From NCBI GenBank assembly GCA_037176885.1, contig JAWWNJ010000119.1, forward strand, positions 124,001 through 188,000: 64,000 nt of DNA, written 5' to 3'. The DNA comes from Favolaschia claudopus. Its lineage: Eukaryota; Basidiomycota; Agaricomycetes; Agaricales; Mycenaceae. Positions 1 through 11,713 of the stretch are shown in pieces. Positions within the stretch are counted from its first letter, which is position 1. Each line of letters opens with the position of its first letter. Both the position numbers and the translations under genes were made by a program. The notes under the pieces are model-generated. The model was not told where the DNA came from. It was given only the letters and a program-made list of their open reading frames with translations, and ran no database searches.

Positions 1-453
1 CAAAATCGCGGCGCGAGGTGGTGGTACCGAGCAGAGCTGTAAATAATGATCCTGTGATGATGTCAGTGTATCAGATCACTCCCCGCGCTCTCTCGCTATC
101 TTATCTTTCGCTAGACGCGGCTCGTGCCTCGCCCCGCCTAGCTGGCACTAGACAGTGATGGCGAAAAGTAAGAGCGTCACATTTTTTTGATTGGGTGACG
201 ATAGTGTGACGATGTGACACGTCACTCAAGCCCACCTCTTCCTGCCACCACAACAGTTGAAGTAGAACTCATGCGACTCTTGTTTTCTCCGCCCAACTTC
301 CAGTATTATTCGACCGCTCCAGAGTTCAGCAGAACTGAACCAAGGAAGAATCATTCATCGTCATGGCAATAACCGGACGCAAGGCTATGCCACTGTGGCA
401 ATCGGGAGTCTGAGATTTACGCTGTCCACATTTCGTCGATCCCCCACCTTCTC
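1..453. other. Intergenic, 5' flank of the DUF4419 gene
   Basis: No coding exon is visible. Around 170-235 there are several GTGACG/GTCAC-type words close together, and the DNA turns pyrimidine-rich shortly before the ATG at 454. An earlier ATG at 363 reaches a stop after 16 codons, so it would be a short upstream ORF at most. Confidence 0.4.
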
Positions 454-1880
454 ATGCCCGTCTCCTTCCCAGTCGCTACCCACCCCGCCAAACCCTATGT
501 CTTTTATTCGCACCAGGATGGATACACCCCAGCTGAGGTTCTTTCCGGCGCATGCAACGAAGAATCCCAAAAAGTCGGCGAAATGCTGCAGTTTTCGTTA
601 AGCGATGAGACGGACGCCAAATCGTGCGTTATACTCTTCTATTTGTCGCTTGATATGCTTCTTCAACACACATAAAGCGGCCGCGACCTTACTACCAAAA
701 TCCCGCACCTCATCCCTCACCGCAACGGCTTCATCTTCACCCTCCTCACCGCCTACACCGGAGACCACTCCCTCATCATCCGCCCGGACGACATCTGGCT
801 CACCATTCTTACCCAATTCAACTTCTTCGTCAACCGCCACGCCGAACTCCTCCGCGCCAACTTCGTCGCCCACACCGGCAAACGCGAGTTAATCATCCAC
901 ACCGCCGGTACACGACATACAATTGACTTTGCCGACATTGCGAGGCAGTTCACTGGGCTGATCGAGAAGAACGTCGTGGATCCGACTTTGCGGGAATGGG
1001 CAGCACCGGATTTCAGTACGACAACGGCGAATGATAAGACGGTGGGTGCGGTGTTGCTCATGGCGACGCTGAAAGAATATTTCACGTACGTCGTCACAAT
1101 GTGGGGATGCGGAATTCCGCGCGTCACGTTAGAGGGCACCAAGGCGGACTACGAGAAGATTCTCACTCGATTAGAAAAATTGAAGGAATACAACATCGAG
1201 ACGATTGCGTGGTACCATTTATTAAAGCCCGTGATAGTGCGCTTCGTCGCTGCGTTCGACGAGCCGGAACATCCGGGAAATGTTCGTTTCTGGCAGTGCA
1301 TCGCACATCATACGCCCGGGGGGAGTGGGGTCTCGGCGTTTTATTCCGGGTGGATCGGCGCGTTTGCAGTGTTCAGTAAGAAAGGGGAGTGGATTGGGAA
1401 TCGGTTGAATCTTGTATGTGCTTTTCCTCCTTCTTCTCCCCATCTCCCCTTTTTCTTTCTTTTCATCTCTTATACTGATCTCCCACCTCACAGAGCGCCT
1501 CCCTCCCCTCAAATACAGACCCCGCCTGTCTCAGCGCCCCAGAATTCTGGTCTCACTACGGCTCTCCGCACATGCCGCGCGATCTCGTACTGGACGACAC
1601 GCCGTACCATCGTCTTCCGGTCAGCATGATTCCGCCAGGGTACGGCGAGGTCGATGTGAAGCTGGTGCAGGGTGAGACGGGTGAGGTGTGGGAGAGTGTT
1701 ATGGTGGCGGGGGTGGTGGGGGCGCGGGTGTGTGATTCTAGCGGTGAAGGAGTAAAGCAGGATGAGAAGGGGGTGGGAGGAGGAGGGGGGAATGACACGT
1801 TGACGCCGGTGAGGGGGTGGTGGATGTTCGTGAAGAGCGAGGCTGAGCTAGCGAGGGAGGCGGAGGAAGGAGGTGTTTGA
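454..1880 (+). CDS. DUF4419 domain protein
   Basis: Predicted intracellular fungal DUF4419 protein of unknown biochemical function. The ATG at 454 opens MPVSFPVATHPA, the start usual for these proteins. Two introns restore one frame: 624-677 (GTGCGT...AAG) and 1414-1493 (GTATGT...CAG). The middle exon carries the family core: GFIFTLLTAYTGDHSLIIRP, DDIWLTILTQFNFFVNRHAE, then a long region with TMWGCGIPRVTLEG, where DUF4419 members have a conserved WGCGIP. The last exon continues into EFWSHYG, LPVSMIPPGYGEVDV and a terminal GWWMF block. Length is about 430 residues, normal for the family. A Gly/Glu-rich low-complexity stretch precedes GWWMF. The family call is firm; the role is unknown. It lies tail-to-tail with the O-methyltransferase gene. 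Confidence 0.85.
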
Positions 1881-2128
1881 GCCTGAGATGTGTTGCTAGA
1901 GGCGGTGAAGTCGCTGGTTGTTCTGAGAGGTCCACTGTGTAAATAATTTACTGACCTTTTGTTGCTGTAACTAGAAACCGAATAACAAATTTCGAAGCAT
2001 GCACGAGGCAATTCTGTGAGCAGGAGATTCAAACAATTCAAATTTAGTAACACAGATTTACAAAGAGACGATGGAAAGAAAACATTATTACGGACATTCA
2101 AATCCCTTTTGCTTGAGCGCAGAGCCCA

Positions 2129-4058
2129 TCAAGCAGGAACACCCACAACATGGCACTGCTCCACTCCCTCAATCCGATGAATCTTAGTCACCTTCCACCC
2201 CGCCTCCTTGAACACCTCAACAAAATTCGCCGCGGTGCGTTCCTTCCCGCCTAGGAAGTGAAGCTAGAAGAATAAGTTCGTGATCATTAACAAAATCGAT
2301 TGAAAAATCGACCAACCAAACCAACTCACCAACATATCCCTCGAATAAATCCCGCTCACCCCCGCGCCCCAATTCGGCAACAGCGGTTTCGGCGCCCTCT
2401 CCGTCTCTGCCCCTTCAATGCTCTTCATCTCAGTGGAAGATTCCTCTGCGATGGAGGGGATGATGCCTTCGATGACGATGAGGTGCGTGTTTGGAGTCGC
2501 GGCGTCGCGCAGGTGGCGCAGAATCTTGACAGTTTGGGGGTCGGTCCAGTCGTGCGTGACGTGTCTGAGGAGGAAGGCGGAGGCGTTGGTGACGGGTTGC
2601 GGGGTGAAGAAGTCGTGGGCTGCAGTGGAAGGAATTGATTGTTATTCGGTCAAGAAGGACGGGACAGGGGAGGTGCGTACATTGGATTTCGACGAGTCCT
2701 TTCTCGACATGCGAGGGGAGAATTCGTCAGACGAGAACGAAAGAAAGCCGTCCGAAATTGTTTCAGCACTCACAGCCATGGATTTCTCAACCACACCTCC
2801 AATATCCTGGTTGACGACCCGGAGGTTAGGATACTTCTTCGCAATAGCAAGCCCGTTACCACCCAAACCGCCTCCGACGTCGACGATGATTCCGCCATCA
2901 GGAATCGTGCTCCAGTCGAAGCCTACCAGTCATAGATCAACCAAAAGAACACGAAGTAGAAAAAATATTATTGAACTTTTGAAGATCCCCCCAGACTCGA
3001 TATCCCTCGACGAATCGCTATGCATGGCGACATCAAACCTCTGCGTGCGCTTCTGATTCTCGGGGCGCATCATCCAGTGGAAGATGGGTTCGTCGGCGGG
3101 GATGTTGAAGGCGAGGGCCATGGGGGAGGTGGACCCGGTGGGATCGGCGTGGATGGAGTCTGAAAGGTAGGAATAGGATTTTGCCAGGTCGTCGCCGCTG
3201 CAGGCCAGAGAAAGCATTAGTTTACGACAGAGCAGTAGTGCGGTGCAGGAGGAAAGAGGGGACGGGGAAGAGACGTACAACATCTCGAGGACGGCGGCGA
3301 GGGTAGCATTTCCCTTGAGACGTTCTTCGGGTCTACGCGTAACATTGAGCAATACTTCTAAACTCTGAATAGACACAGACCTTGCGAACAGCTCAGCAGA
3401 GGGCTTGCCCTTGTCGAGCGACGAAGAGATTCTGTTGTTCGTAAAGACGTTTGGAGCGGCCTCGAGGAATATGTGGTTTGTTGCGAGGGCGCGTAGCATC
3501 CGTGCTGGAGAGCATGAATTTGAACAAAACTTCGGAATTTAAATTGTAGGTGGCCACGTACCGAGAAGATCGGGATTGACTTTGCTGGGCGCCGCAATTT
3601 CTTTGACATGTAAGCCCTATGGCAATGGTTCTAGGTTTATTGCAAGTGTATAGAAAAGCCTAATGATAAGAATACCTGAGATCCCGCTTCGCGCAAAATC
3701 TCCACAACATTCAATTCGGACACTGTACGCAGGCAAGCAACGAGCAGAACCTGAAAGCTTCGTCAGCACAAGTAGCCGTGAAACAAGAAAGGCTTACCCC
3801 ATCGCCCAACCTCAACAGCGCAGCGTACGGGTCTCGCACAGTTGCCATCAACTGTTCCGCCGCAGCCACAATCGTCAACTTAGCTTGCACCACTTCAGCT
3901 TGCTTTGCCACCGCTTCACTCGGGTCTCGTGGGTTCCATGGCTTCTCTAAAGAAGGGAACGGCGCGTTTTCCTTTGTGTAGATGCCTTCGAGCGTGTCCA
4001 CGGCGGAGGAGAGGAGGGCGAGGAGTTGACGGAGTTGGGCAAATTCGGCGGTGGTCAT
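2129..4058 (-). CDS. SAM-dependent O-methyltransferase (plant COMT-like, fungal)
   Basis: Predicted cytosolic methyltransferase moving a methyl group from S-adenosylmethionine to a hydroxyl of a small molecule; the substrate cannot be read from the sequence. ATG at 4058; at least five introns. The N-terminal helical region (EFAQLRQLLALLSSAVDTLE) leads into a winged-helix dimerisation part (SELNVVEILREAGSQ, then a segment with ARMLRALATNHIF). The Rossmann domain holds SAM motif I as IVDVGGGLGGNGLAIAKKYP followed by LRVVNQD. The C-terminal part contains LRHVTHDWTDPQTVKILRHL, where the catalytic His of this family lies in a HDW motif (seen), then LHFLGGKERTAANF and the end GVEQCHVVGVPA. Size fits (about 430-460 residues). 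It points toward the DUF4419 gene. It could serve secondary metabolism, but no synthase gene is adjacent. Confidence 0.85.
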
Positions 4059-4136
4059 TTTCTTCCAAAGGGAAGGACAATATGCTGAGATGGGTCAGGA
4101 ATGCGAGACTGAGGGGAGCAAGTGGCGAGGATGAGG

Positions 4137-4146
4137 GTGGTTATAT
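4137..4146 (-). promoter_or_regulatory. TATA-like box upstream of the O-methyltransferase gene
   Basis: On the minus strand the sequence reads GTATATAACC about 80 bp before the ATG at 4058, a plausible core promoter distance. Confidence 0.4.
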
Positions 4147-5500
4147 ACTGGCTGCTGCAGGCTGCCGAAGGCATACGTGTTGTCTTATCTGATAATCGAC
4201 GGCTTGTTGACGCGTCATCGGATATTGGTAAGCAAGCAAGACAACCAGCGTTCTGGGGTTAATGTTCTCGTAGGCGACCAAAATCGAATCATAGAGGCAG
4301 TCCGGTGAGGGAATAGTGGCTTGCCAGAGCAATCCTCCCTTGAAAACCCGATATTTGCCCAGCTGAAAGAGGATTTTTGCGCTGCAAACATCGACTATGG
4401 CAAAGTAAGCATGCAATAGTCGAATTTACCCGCTCTGGCGCACGTAAATCTGTATACGTTGATCTCGGCATACGGAAAAGACTGACGCCTCGTAGAGAAT
4501 CAAGCCGAGAACTTCACTGTTGCGTGGATTGAGATACGTTTTTGGTCATCACATGAGGGGCAACTGCACATACCAAAAAAGAGCAATCAGTTCTCAGGCT
4601 AAACCACAAACGGAGAGAGACCAAGTAGTTGGTCGATACAAGCAACGTTAGCGTTGCCGAACTGCGACATAGAAATGAGTCAATCAATGTGTTACTTAGA
4701 AGGAAACTCGGATACGCCTACAACGTTGTTTCATTGACAGATCTGAAATTTAATCACGCTCAGCGCATACGGTATAGGTACGCACTATGAGTGTTGTTCT
4801 GAGTCACTCACTGTCCGAGCTGAACTGCGGGCTCAGACTGCCAGTGAACAACCAGTGAAACGACTCCGAGTTTTTTTTTCGTCGACCGGGGGCGTTTGAG
4901 AAGGTTGGCTTGAGTGCAAAAAAGAATTGAAAAAGAGTTGACTTAGAAGATACAGCCTACAGCAAACTAAGTGTGCGAATGAGCGAGAGTTCAACAGATA
5001 GCTAGAACGTTCGGAGAACATGGTGGGAGAGGACAAGCGCAGGAAAGCAATGACAAACACTGGGCGGCCCGGGAGCAAATCATGATGGATGTCGTCGATC
5101 ACTGATCTTTGATGCCCGAACCTTGTCCTCCGCCACCATGACCTCAGCGCATCCATACTGGCTGCCTACGAAGCAGTGGAATTTAGTCGAAGGATCTTCC
5201 ACTCCACAGCAAAACAAAAAGGGTAGGCCTATAGGATGCGATTGTCGGTGCCTAAAGTCCTGAATCTGTACAGTAATCGACTCAATTTTTTTCTGACGTG
5301 CATGACTTACTTAAGTACTACCTTCTCTCCGCTTTATCGGAGTCCGCTCCCATGACTGACAACGAGCCTCTAGGATGTGGGTAGGTACATACAACATCAT
5401 CTCAGTTCTCTCGCTGAATGATAAACGACGTCAATGCATAGGTTTGGTGCTTTTAGCGATCATCTGTATCATCACCCATTTCGCCATGACAATCCGGCAA
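4147..5500. other. Intergenic region between divergent genes
   Basis: About 1.4 kb between the O-methyltransferase (-) and the PA-domain-like gene (+). No conserved coding exon, tRNA or element termini were seen; open frames here are short and lack recognisable motifs. Confidence 0.4.
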
Positions 5501-5518
5501 TCCCAACATCAATCCATA

Positions 5519-5528
5519 CTATATAAAG
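5519..5528 (+). promoter_or_regulatory. TATA box of the PA-domain-like gene
   Basis: ACTATATAAA lies about 105 bp before the ATG at 5634, with a C/T-rich stretch between it and the start, the usual layout of a fungal core promoter. Confidence 0.5.
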
Positions 5529-5633
5529 GCCAAGACCAGCGCAAATCATCCATTCATTTCCCCCGTCTTGCTCTCTCCTTCTTTCCAGGTGCCACGATAC
5601 CCCTTCGAGTGCGACAACAAAGTAACAACGCCA

Positions 5634-6815
5634 ATGCAAGCCTTTTCGCTGCTTAGGCTTCTCCTCGCCAGTGCGAGCATTTCCGCTGGCGTGAATGCCG
5701 CTACGTTGGTGGCCACCGGTGCGGAGTAAGTCCGCTTCAATCTATGTAGAACTCAATCGAATCGAATCAACTTCGCAAAAAAAAAAACGAACCCACAATT
5801 TCGCAGAAATTTCGATCGCCAGAGCCTAGAACCCCCACGCGCGTCCCAGGGCCACCTCGTGTTCAACTGGCACGACGACGACGACTCGGGCGATCACAAT
5901 TCAGTCGATACCGCGCTGTACATGCTCACCGAGGGCGGGAACGCGTCCGTCACGGACAACGTTTGTCCTTCCTATCTCTCCTCAACTTCTGACTCAAGCA
6001 AAATAATTAGTCTACAGGGCAATACGTGATCGAAGCCCTCGCTGTGCAATTCAATAAATCCCATTTCACAGAAGAATCCTCCACGACGCCGTGGGTTGCG
6101 ATTTTTTCGTGTTCACGGGACGACGTCAACAAGACGGGGAATACGACGGAGTTGATTTCGAATGCGGAGAGGCTTGGGGCTAGTGCGATTCTCGTGCGTT
6201 CTATTTTTTATACACATGCAGTGATAATTCCTTCTCATTCGATATACGAATTTATCTCGCTAGGCATATAGCACCGATGGCGGCGTGTACCAATTCTGCA
6301 ACCTCACGGATAACAACCCACCTGCGACGATACCGATTTACACCACAGAAAACTGGCACGATGCTGCCCTGGTATTCAATGATGAGATTGACGGGCTCTT
6401 TCGGTGCGCTTCCTTCTTTCTTCATTCCATTCTATTCCATCCACTCCTCGCTCATTCCCCTTCTTCTCTCTTTGACAGGCCAACGTCCCTCAAATACTAC
6501 ACCGCCAAAACAATGAACCAACCTTCCCTCCTCTCCTCCCTCCAATCCGACTTCGCCTCCCTCCGCGCCAATACCTCCTTCCTCACGGAATCCGACGCTC
6601 TCTTGATACGCATTCCCGCAGTGCAAAGTAACACCACGGCCGCGGCCGCGGCGGCGCGTGCAGCGGAGGCGTCGCGCTCCGCGTCATTGCATGCGAAGCC
6701 GACGGAGACACCCGCACCGGGGTCTGGTGCGCGGAGGGTGGACTTCGGCGGGGAGGGGTGGAGGGGGATGGTTGCTGCTGGCGTGGTTGGTTGGACGGTT
6801 CTTTTAACCTTTTGA
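5634..6815 (+). CDS. Secreted, membrane- or GPI-anchored protein with a PA-like domain
   Basis: ATG at 5634 gives a signal peptide (MQAFSLLRLLLASASISAGV, ending near VNA). Introns at about 5725-5805, 5961-6010, 6194-6263 and 6405-6478 join in frame. The mature part contains GHLVFNWHDDD and YMLTEG, then VIEALAVQF, WVAIFSCSRDD, ELISNAERLGASAIL and AYSTDGG. This last block resembles the protease-associated (PA) fold, in which A...GA.A...Y is the typical core. The C-terminus is Ala/Thr-rich and ends in a hydrophobic tail (MVAAGVVGWTVLLTF) right before the stop, so it is either GPI-anchored or tail-anchored. About 280 residues. No catalytic domain was found; function unknown. Similar short PA-only proteins are common in mushrooms. 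Confidence 0.7.
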
Positions 6816-7125
6816 GTGAATTCAGGGCAAGACGCCGTGAAGTGTGGCATTAACGGTTCGAAGGTTCACTCTTCATTTCGGAATGGAATCGGACTCGGCC
6901 CTATCGATCATACAATTATGAAATTCCGTCAAACAAACATGCAACAGGCATTGAGTTGAGTTTTTATAGCTGCTCATTTTCGCACGTGCCGCATGGTACC
7001 ACTCTTGCGGAGCGGCAGTGGTGTGAAGTACTCCAAAAATACTCTCTTGTAAAAGCGCCAATGATTCAATAGTGGGCCTCTTTCTCTCTCTTCTCACCCA
7101 GGTAGCTCCATCATTCGTCTCAAAC
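6816..7125. other. Short intergenic region
   Basis: About 300 bp between two genes on the same strand. Nothing recognisable apart from a pyrimidine-rich stretch (about 7070-7100) just before the next ATG. Confidence 0.4.
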
Positions 7126-8879
7126 ATGGCCAGCTTCACCAACTATTTGCACGGTATGATGTTGTTGCCCAAGGCTCATTGTGCAGAATGATCAGACTTT
7201 GCATAGGTGGGATGGGTGGTGAAGGCGGACAAAGCACGCATGGTGGTGGAGGCTCAGGTGGGCGAGGCGAAGGGCCTACGATCAACCATAATCACCTCTA
7301 TCCGTCGGCCACTCATCACGTTAACGTGCTGGATCTCCCGGTACGATATACTTAGTCTTGGTGTTCAGTTTTATGACATTTAGACGTCAGATTGTCACCG
7401 AAAACCAATCACGAGTTTCTGGGCTGTCGGAAAGTGGACTGTATTGCTCCGAGATGTTACCGCAGAGACGGGGCTTCCCACTCTATCAACCTGCGCCGTA
7501 CCGCAAGCTGCCGACTGTCTATCGAGAAAATGGAGTCTCGATCGGGGATGTGGGCCGAGTCAATGATGAAGGAATATTTGAATTCTTCTTCAACGTCTTT
7601 CTCCCTGAAGACCACCCTATTAATGCAAACAGAACCCCAAATAGATTTGTGCCGATGGAGCAGTATGATGCAAACTCAATGGACGTCACAGACCGGGAAT
7701 TTGAGCATGGGAGTCATGTTTCAAGTAGCAACATTTATAAGGAGACCGGAAGTCTTTCGTGAGTGATCTGCATGCATCCAGAGAATCTCCACAGATAAAT
7801 TATATGCAGCCAGGAGCAATTTCCGGGAGGCAAACTCTCATTCAGTTGTGATGGCATAGCTGGTGCAGTTCTTGCTCTCCCAAGGGGTGCTCTGATGCAG
7901 AAACTTGAACGCACGTCGCAGCTGAGAAAATATGTGACACAACACGCTGAGGGCTGGTATGTGTATATTCGTGACGGCCTGGGACTGGAACTTGGGAATG
8001 GTGACTTGTGTCTCATCACTGGTCACGAAAAAACAAAATCCTGGGGAATGGCTTCATTTCAAGACAATCACAGGAAGATCAAGTTTGACATTGTTTTCAA
8101 ACCAGATGACGGAGACCAGTATCGGTGGTTTTGTGTGCCAGGTCAGAAGGATCTCTCCAAGCGCCAATGCTACGATGATCCTTCAGGACCGCTGAACCAT
8201 ACAGTGTTCCTGCATGGTTGGTCTATTTCCCTCGGGCAACCACTTCTGGGTCGGGTGTTTGGAACTGTCACGGTGAAAACTGCGTCAATTGAAGAGTTCA
8301 AAGCATATTTGGCCAAATACAGTGGCTTCCATGTGGCCAGTTCCCAAGGATGGCTTGTGTTGGAGTGGCTGTTCGGGACCAACAAAAGAGGAGGTTCAAG
8401 CTCAGTTTCTCAACATTCCAGAAATGTTATGTTGAATGATTTTCCTGCGAATAGCAAAGTTCAATTTTGTCTGTTACAGTGAGTGTCTAACTAATCATGT
8501 GTAGATTTGCAATCCAGCACAATTAATCAATGAATTCATGTTACGAAAGGTCAATTGTTTCTGTCAATGGATATTCACCAGTCTCAACCTCATTACCAGT
8601 ATCCAACTGCAACTGTAGCCCTCAGTCATGATGATGATTGGTGTACTATATTCGAAAATGTGAGTTCCACAGCATTCTCTCCATTTTGCTCACCTGTGAT
8701 GAGGCCAGCAGAAAGACACTGCTATGTCTGCATTGGATTTTGTACAGCAAATTGAGAATCTTTTTGTAGCCAAACATGAGGATGGTTTGTGTTGCTGCAC
8801 ATCCCACATAGCAGACTACTTACAATTAAGACTCAGATGCAGCATTCCTATGCCCCATGGATCTCCCCCACAAAGATAG
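7126..8879 (+). CDS. Agaricomycete lineage-specific protein with Gly-rich N-terminus
   Basis: I recognise the pattern of an uncharacterised Agaricomycete family but know no function. ATG at 7126 gives MASFTNYLH. After a first intron follows a Gly/His-rich segment (GGMGGEGGQSTHGGGG, GGRGEGPTINHNHLY). The body has SGLYCSEMLPQRRGFPLY, NGVSIGDVGRVNDEGIFEFF and a cysteine-containing region around WYVYIRDGLGLELGNGDLCL. Further on are ITGHEKTKSWGMASF, then SHDDDW and KHEDGLCCCTSHIADYLQ near the end. In family members these correspond to YC..L.PR.RGYPL, GV.IGD.G, TG..K..SWG and KH.DG.C.C..H blocks. Intron positions between 8460 and 8700 are least certain; one inferred intron would be only about 32 bp. 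No signal peptide or membrane segment. It is followed almost without a gap by the C2-domain gene. Confidence 0.6.
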
Positions 8880-8880
8880 C

Positions 8881-9704
8881 ATGCTCCTTACTGAGGTCAA
8901 ATTTTATGGGACACTCATTTTCTGATTTGAGACCAATTCTTGCCTTACAGAACTCCCAGGTGCAGCTGAATGACAATGATCCATGTATCATTAAGACAAC
9001 TATCACAGACACACCTGAGGTATATGTTTTATAATTTGTTGAAGACACAGCCTCATAGCATATTTTCATTGTACAGGATGTAGCCACCAGCTCCTCCCTC
9101 ACACTTGTTGGTGTGTCGCTGCCCCATTCAGTGTATCACTGTCTTTCTGACCTACAACAAATAGTGCACAAGGCCAAAACCATTGAATGGCACCCAGGCC
9201 TACTCCACCGCAATAGACCACCAAATCTCTATGTCAAAATATACCATAATGGTCACCGTATTTTCAAAACACAGGCACTACGGCGCAATTTCAGCCCTGT
9301 CTGGGATAGTAGCTTGGACTTGTATGTCAGCTTTTCTAGTTTGCTTGTGTGTCACTAATCTCCCAGGTCAGCGTCTCTCGAGCGTCATCAGAGATCCTCT
9401 TGTTTCGCCTCTTTCACAGCTCAATTGGCCCAGATCTATGCCTTGGCGAGGCAAATGCTTCAGTTCAACATCTGATTGAGCAATCTAGTTCTGGCCAAGG
9501 CAAGTTCAGCCTGTCGCTATTGTGTTTGATGCATGACTCTAAATAGGTGTATCTCTCGATATCAATGGGCGAAACGGCAACTTTCAGCTGCTTTTCAGCC
9601 TCAAGGCCACTATTCCAGCCCAACAGGCTGTCGTGCAAATGACCCCAAGCAGAATGCAATTCATCATGAAAACCTTCCCCAGATATTTTCGCAAAATGTT
9701 TTAG
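8881..9704 (+). CDS. C2-domain protein
   Basis: Predicted C2-domain (calcium/lipid-binding fold) protein. The proposed start is the ATG at 8881, whose five-codon first exon splices in frame to NSQVQLNDNDPCI and then to the domain; this start is tentative. Domain features in order: SSSLTLVGVSLPHSVYH, the basic NLYVKIYHNGHRIFKT, then NFSPVWDSSLDL (the N..P.W strand of C2 domains), ILLFRLFHSS, LCLGEANASVQHLIEQSSSG and VSLDINGRNGNFQLLFSLKA. It ends FPRYFRKMF with a stop at 9702. The last intron has a GC donor (AAG|GCAAGT). In related fungi similar C2 segments head much larger ATPase-containing proteins; here the gene stops after about 190-200 residues, so it may be a short or truncated paralogue. 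Confidence 0.55.
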
Positions 9705-10002
9705 AAAGTATCACCAGTTTCGCAAAGGTTCATAATGTACCTAAAATATCAAAATTTTCTGCAACCTTTCATCCAAAATATCGTGAAAGAATGGGTTATG
9801 GGAAGTCCGGCGGGTGAGGAGGGGTGGAGGGGAGTGGTGCTGGTGACTGTCACCGGCCTGATGATAATTTCTGGGATGTGATGCGGCATTGACATTGTTA
9901 TCGAGTTCAAGTTTGAGAATGTCCCGCCTATGATAGCGCTGGGTGTGAAACTCGACACAGGACGCCGCGAGAAAAAAACCTCTGTGTCACAGGACGACCC
10001 GG
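9705..10002. other. Gap between the C2 gene and array A
   Basis: About 300 bp with no coding signal. The last 40 bases contain the GCGAG plus A-run that precedes most array units on this strand, so array sequence begins just before 10003. Confidence 0.4.
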
Positions 10003-10097
10003 GGGCCGGACCCGAATCGAACGGACAACTTCTGCGAACTCTGCACACGGGTTGTTAGCCTGAAGAGGTGCAACTGCGGTCCGCCCGCAACCAGGTC
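10003..10097 (-). repeat. tRNA-like unit A1
   Basis: B-box GTTCGATTC is intact and the 5' end reads GACCTGG. The 3' acceptor half is diverged (CCGGCC), weakening the stem. A seven-base T-run (plus strand 9972-9978) follows in the sense of the unit. Confidence 0.5.
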
Positions 10098-10363
10098 TGC
10101 AAATTGAAGTCTCGTTATGTTAGCTCAGTATCCTCTCCGGAATTAAGTAATTGATCTTGACTGTCGATGACATTGGATTTCAAGGAAGCGTTGACAGAGA
10201 AAAAATTGACTTTCAGCTACTTATCAAAATCCTGAAACGGCATTGACAATGCCAATGATTCAGACGGTGCGCCAGAACGAAAGGCAGGGGCAAGGGATCG
10301 ATGTTAGGATCTGCCGCAAAGAGTAATGAAGAAAAAAGGCCAACTCTCGTTGTAATTACACAC

Positions 10364-10452
10364 AACACAGGCCCGAATTGAACGAGCAACTTCTGCAAAC
10401 TCCAAACATCGCATCGAAGAGAGGCAATCGCGGTCCATCCGCAACCCAGGTC
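10364..10452 (-). repeat. tRNA-like unit A2 (degenerate)
   Basis: The B-box is altered to GTTCAATTC and the 3' acceptor half is lost (CTGTGTT). The 5' half carries an extra base after GACCTGGG. Clearly homologous but unlikely to fold well. Confidence 0.45.
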
Positions 10453-10645
10453 TACATAAATTCAACCACTGAATTGAATTGAATTTTTTTTTTGTTTCAG
10501 AATCAGAGTTATGGCTGGAATTTGGAAATTGGAATCTGGCCGCATCCGTCCTCCCTGGACGGTCAGAATTTGGCCCCCCGTAGACAGATCAATTTACACG
10601 AGTTCACACGACGGTGCGAGAAAAAAAGCCTACGATCCGAAGAAC

Positions 10646-10738
10646 GACCTGAGCCCGAATCGAACGGGCAGCGCTATTACAAACTGATGAAAACTTTCGC
10701 ATCAAGAGATACAACTGCGGTCCATCCGTAACCAGGTC
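10646..10738 (-). repeat. tRNA-like unit A3
   Basis: Intact ends (GACCTGG and TCAGGTC), perfect T-arm GCCCG/CGGGC and GTTCGATTC B-box. The D-arm reads TACGG-ATGGA-CCGCA. A seven-base T-run follows about 20 bp downstream (plus strand 10621-10627). Confidence 0.55.
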
Positions 10739-11022
10739 TACAAATTCACATTGAAATCCCATTACCTAGTACTAAATATCATCTCCAGAATTGATGTGGA
10801 CTCGGACTGTCGACAGATTTGAAAGGTTGAAACAAAGAAAAGCAGAGATGAACTGTTCTGGAATCTCGACTCAGATACGGCAACACCAATGCCAATGATT
10901 CAGATCGTGCACTAAGAGCACAAGGCGGGTTAAAGGATCGATATTAGGATCTGCTAAAAAAAATGAAGGAAAAAGGTACCCGACGGCGCGAGAAAAACAT
11001 TTGTTCGTGGAGGACACCCTAC

Positions 11023-11109
11023 GACCCAGACCCGAATCGAACGAGCAACTTCTGCAAACTCACTGTGCTTCAATAATAGGTGCAACTGCGGTCCACCCGC
11101 AACCAGGTC
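11023..11109 (-). repeat. tRNA-like unit A4
   Basis: 5' GACCTGG and 3' CTGGGTC can pair. The T-arm 5' strand is altered (GCTCG). The D-arm GCGG-GTGGA-CCGC is intact, and a five-base T-run follows. Confidence 0.5.
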
Positions 11110-11378
11110 ACTAAATTCACATCGTAATCTCATGACTCACTCGCCAAGTATCCTCTCCGGAATCGATGTTGACTGTCGATGACACTGAAAGGTCGACCGT
11201 TAACAAAGAAAAAAAATGGCATTTAACTAAGGACTTACTATCTGCGTCGCTAGAATTTCGAAACACCAATGCCAGTGCGCTACGAATGATTTGGTCCACG
11301 AGTGGCAAAATAAAAGGAAACACAAAGGCACACGACGGCGCGAGAAAAAAAAGCTCAAGCGCCAGAGGATTCAAAAAC

Positions 11379-11476
11379 GACCTGAGCCCGAATCGAACGG
11401 GTAATTTCTGCAGACTCAATTGGCATTGGCATACAATCGGCAAGAGGTGCAACTGCGGTCCATCCGCGACCAGGTC
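11379..11476 (-). repeat. tRNA-like unit A5
   Basis: Intact ends and B-box. The variable middle contains GCCAATGCCAATTGAG, shared almost exactly with unit A9 on the other side of E1, so the two are recent copies. An eight-base T-run follows (plus strand 11345-11352). Confidence 0.55.
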
Positions 11477-11713
11477 TGGAAATTGAAGCCTCGTTACCTG
11501 CTAAGCATTCCTCTGCGGAATTCATGTTGACTCGGAGTGTCGAAGGTTCAAACGAATGAAAGCAGAGATGAACTGTTCCGGAATTTCGATTCAGATATGC
11601 CAAAGCCAACGCCAATGAAAGGCGGGGTCAAGTGATCAGCTAGAAAAAAAATGAAGCAAAAAGGCTCACGACGACACGGGAAAAAAAGCTCAAGCGCCAG
11701 AGGATTCACGAAC

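Noticed and set aside
598..1142. Minus-strand open frames over the DUF4419 gene
   Set aside because: They mirror the high-GC codons of the real gene and have no motif of their own.
2129..7125. Secondary-metabolite cluster around the O-methyltransferase, P450s and oxidase
   Set aside because: No polyketide, peptide or terpene synthase is present, and the enzymes are separated by tens of kilobases of unrelated genes.
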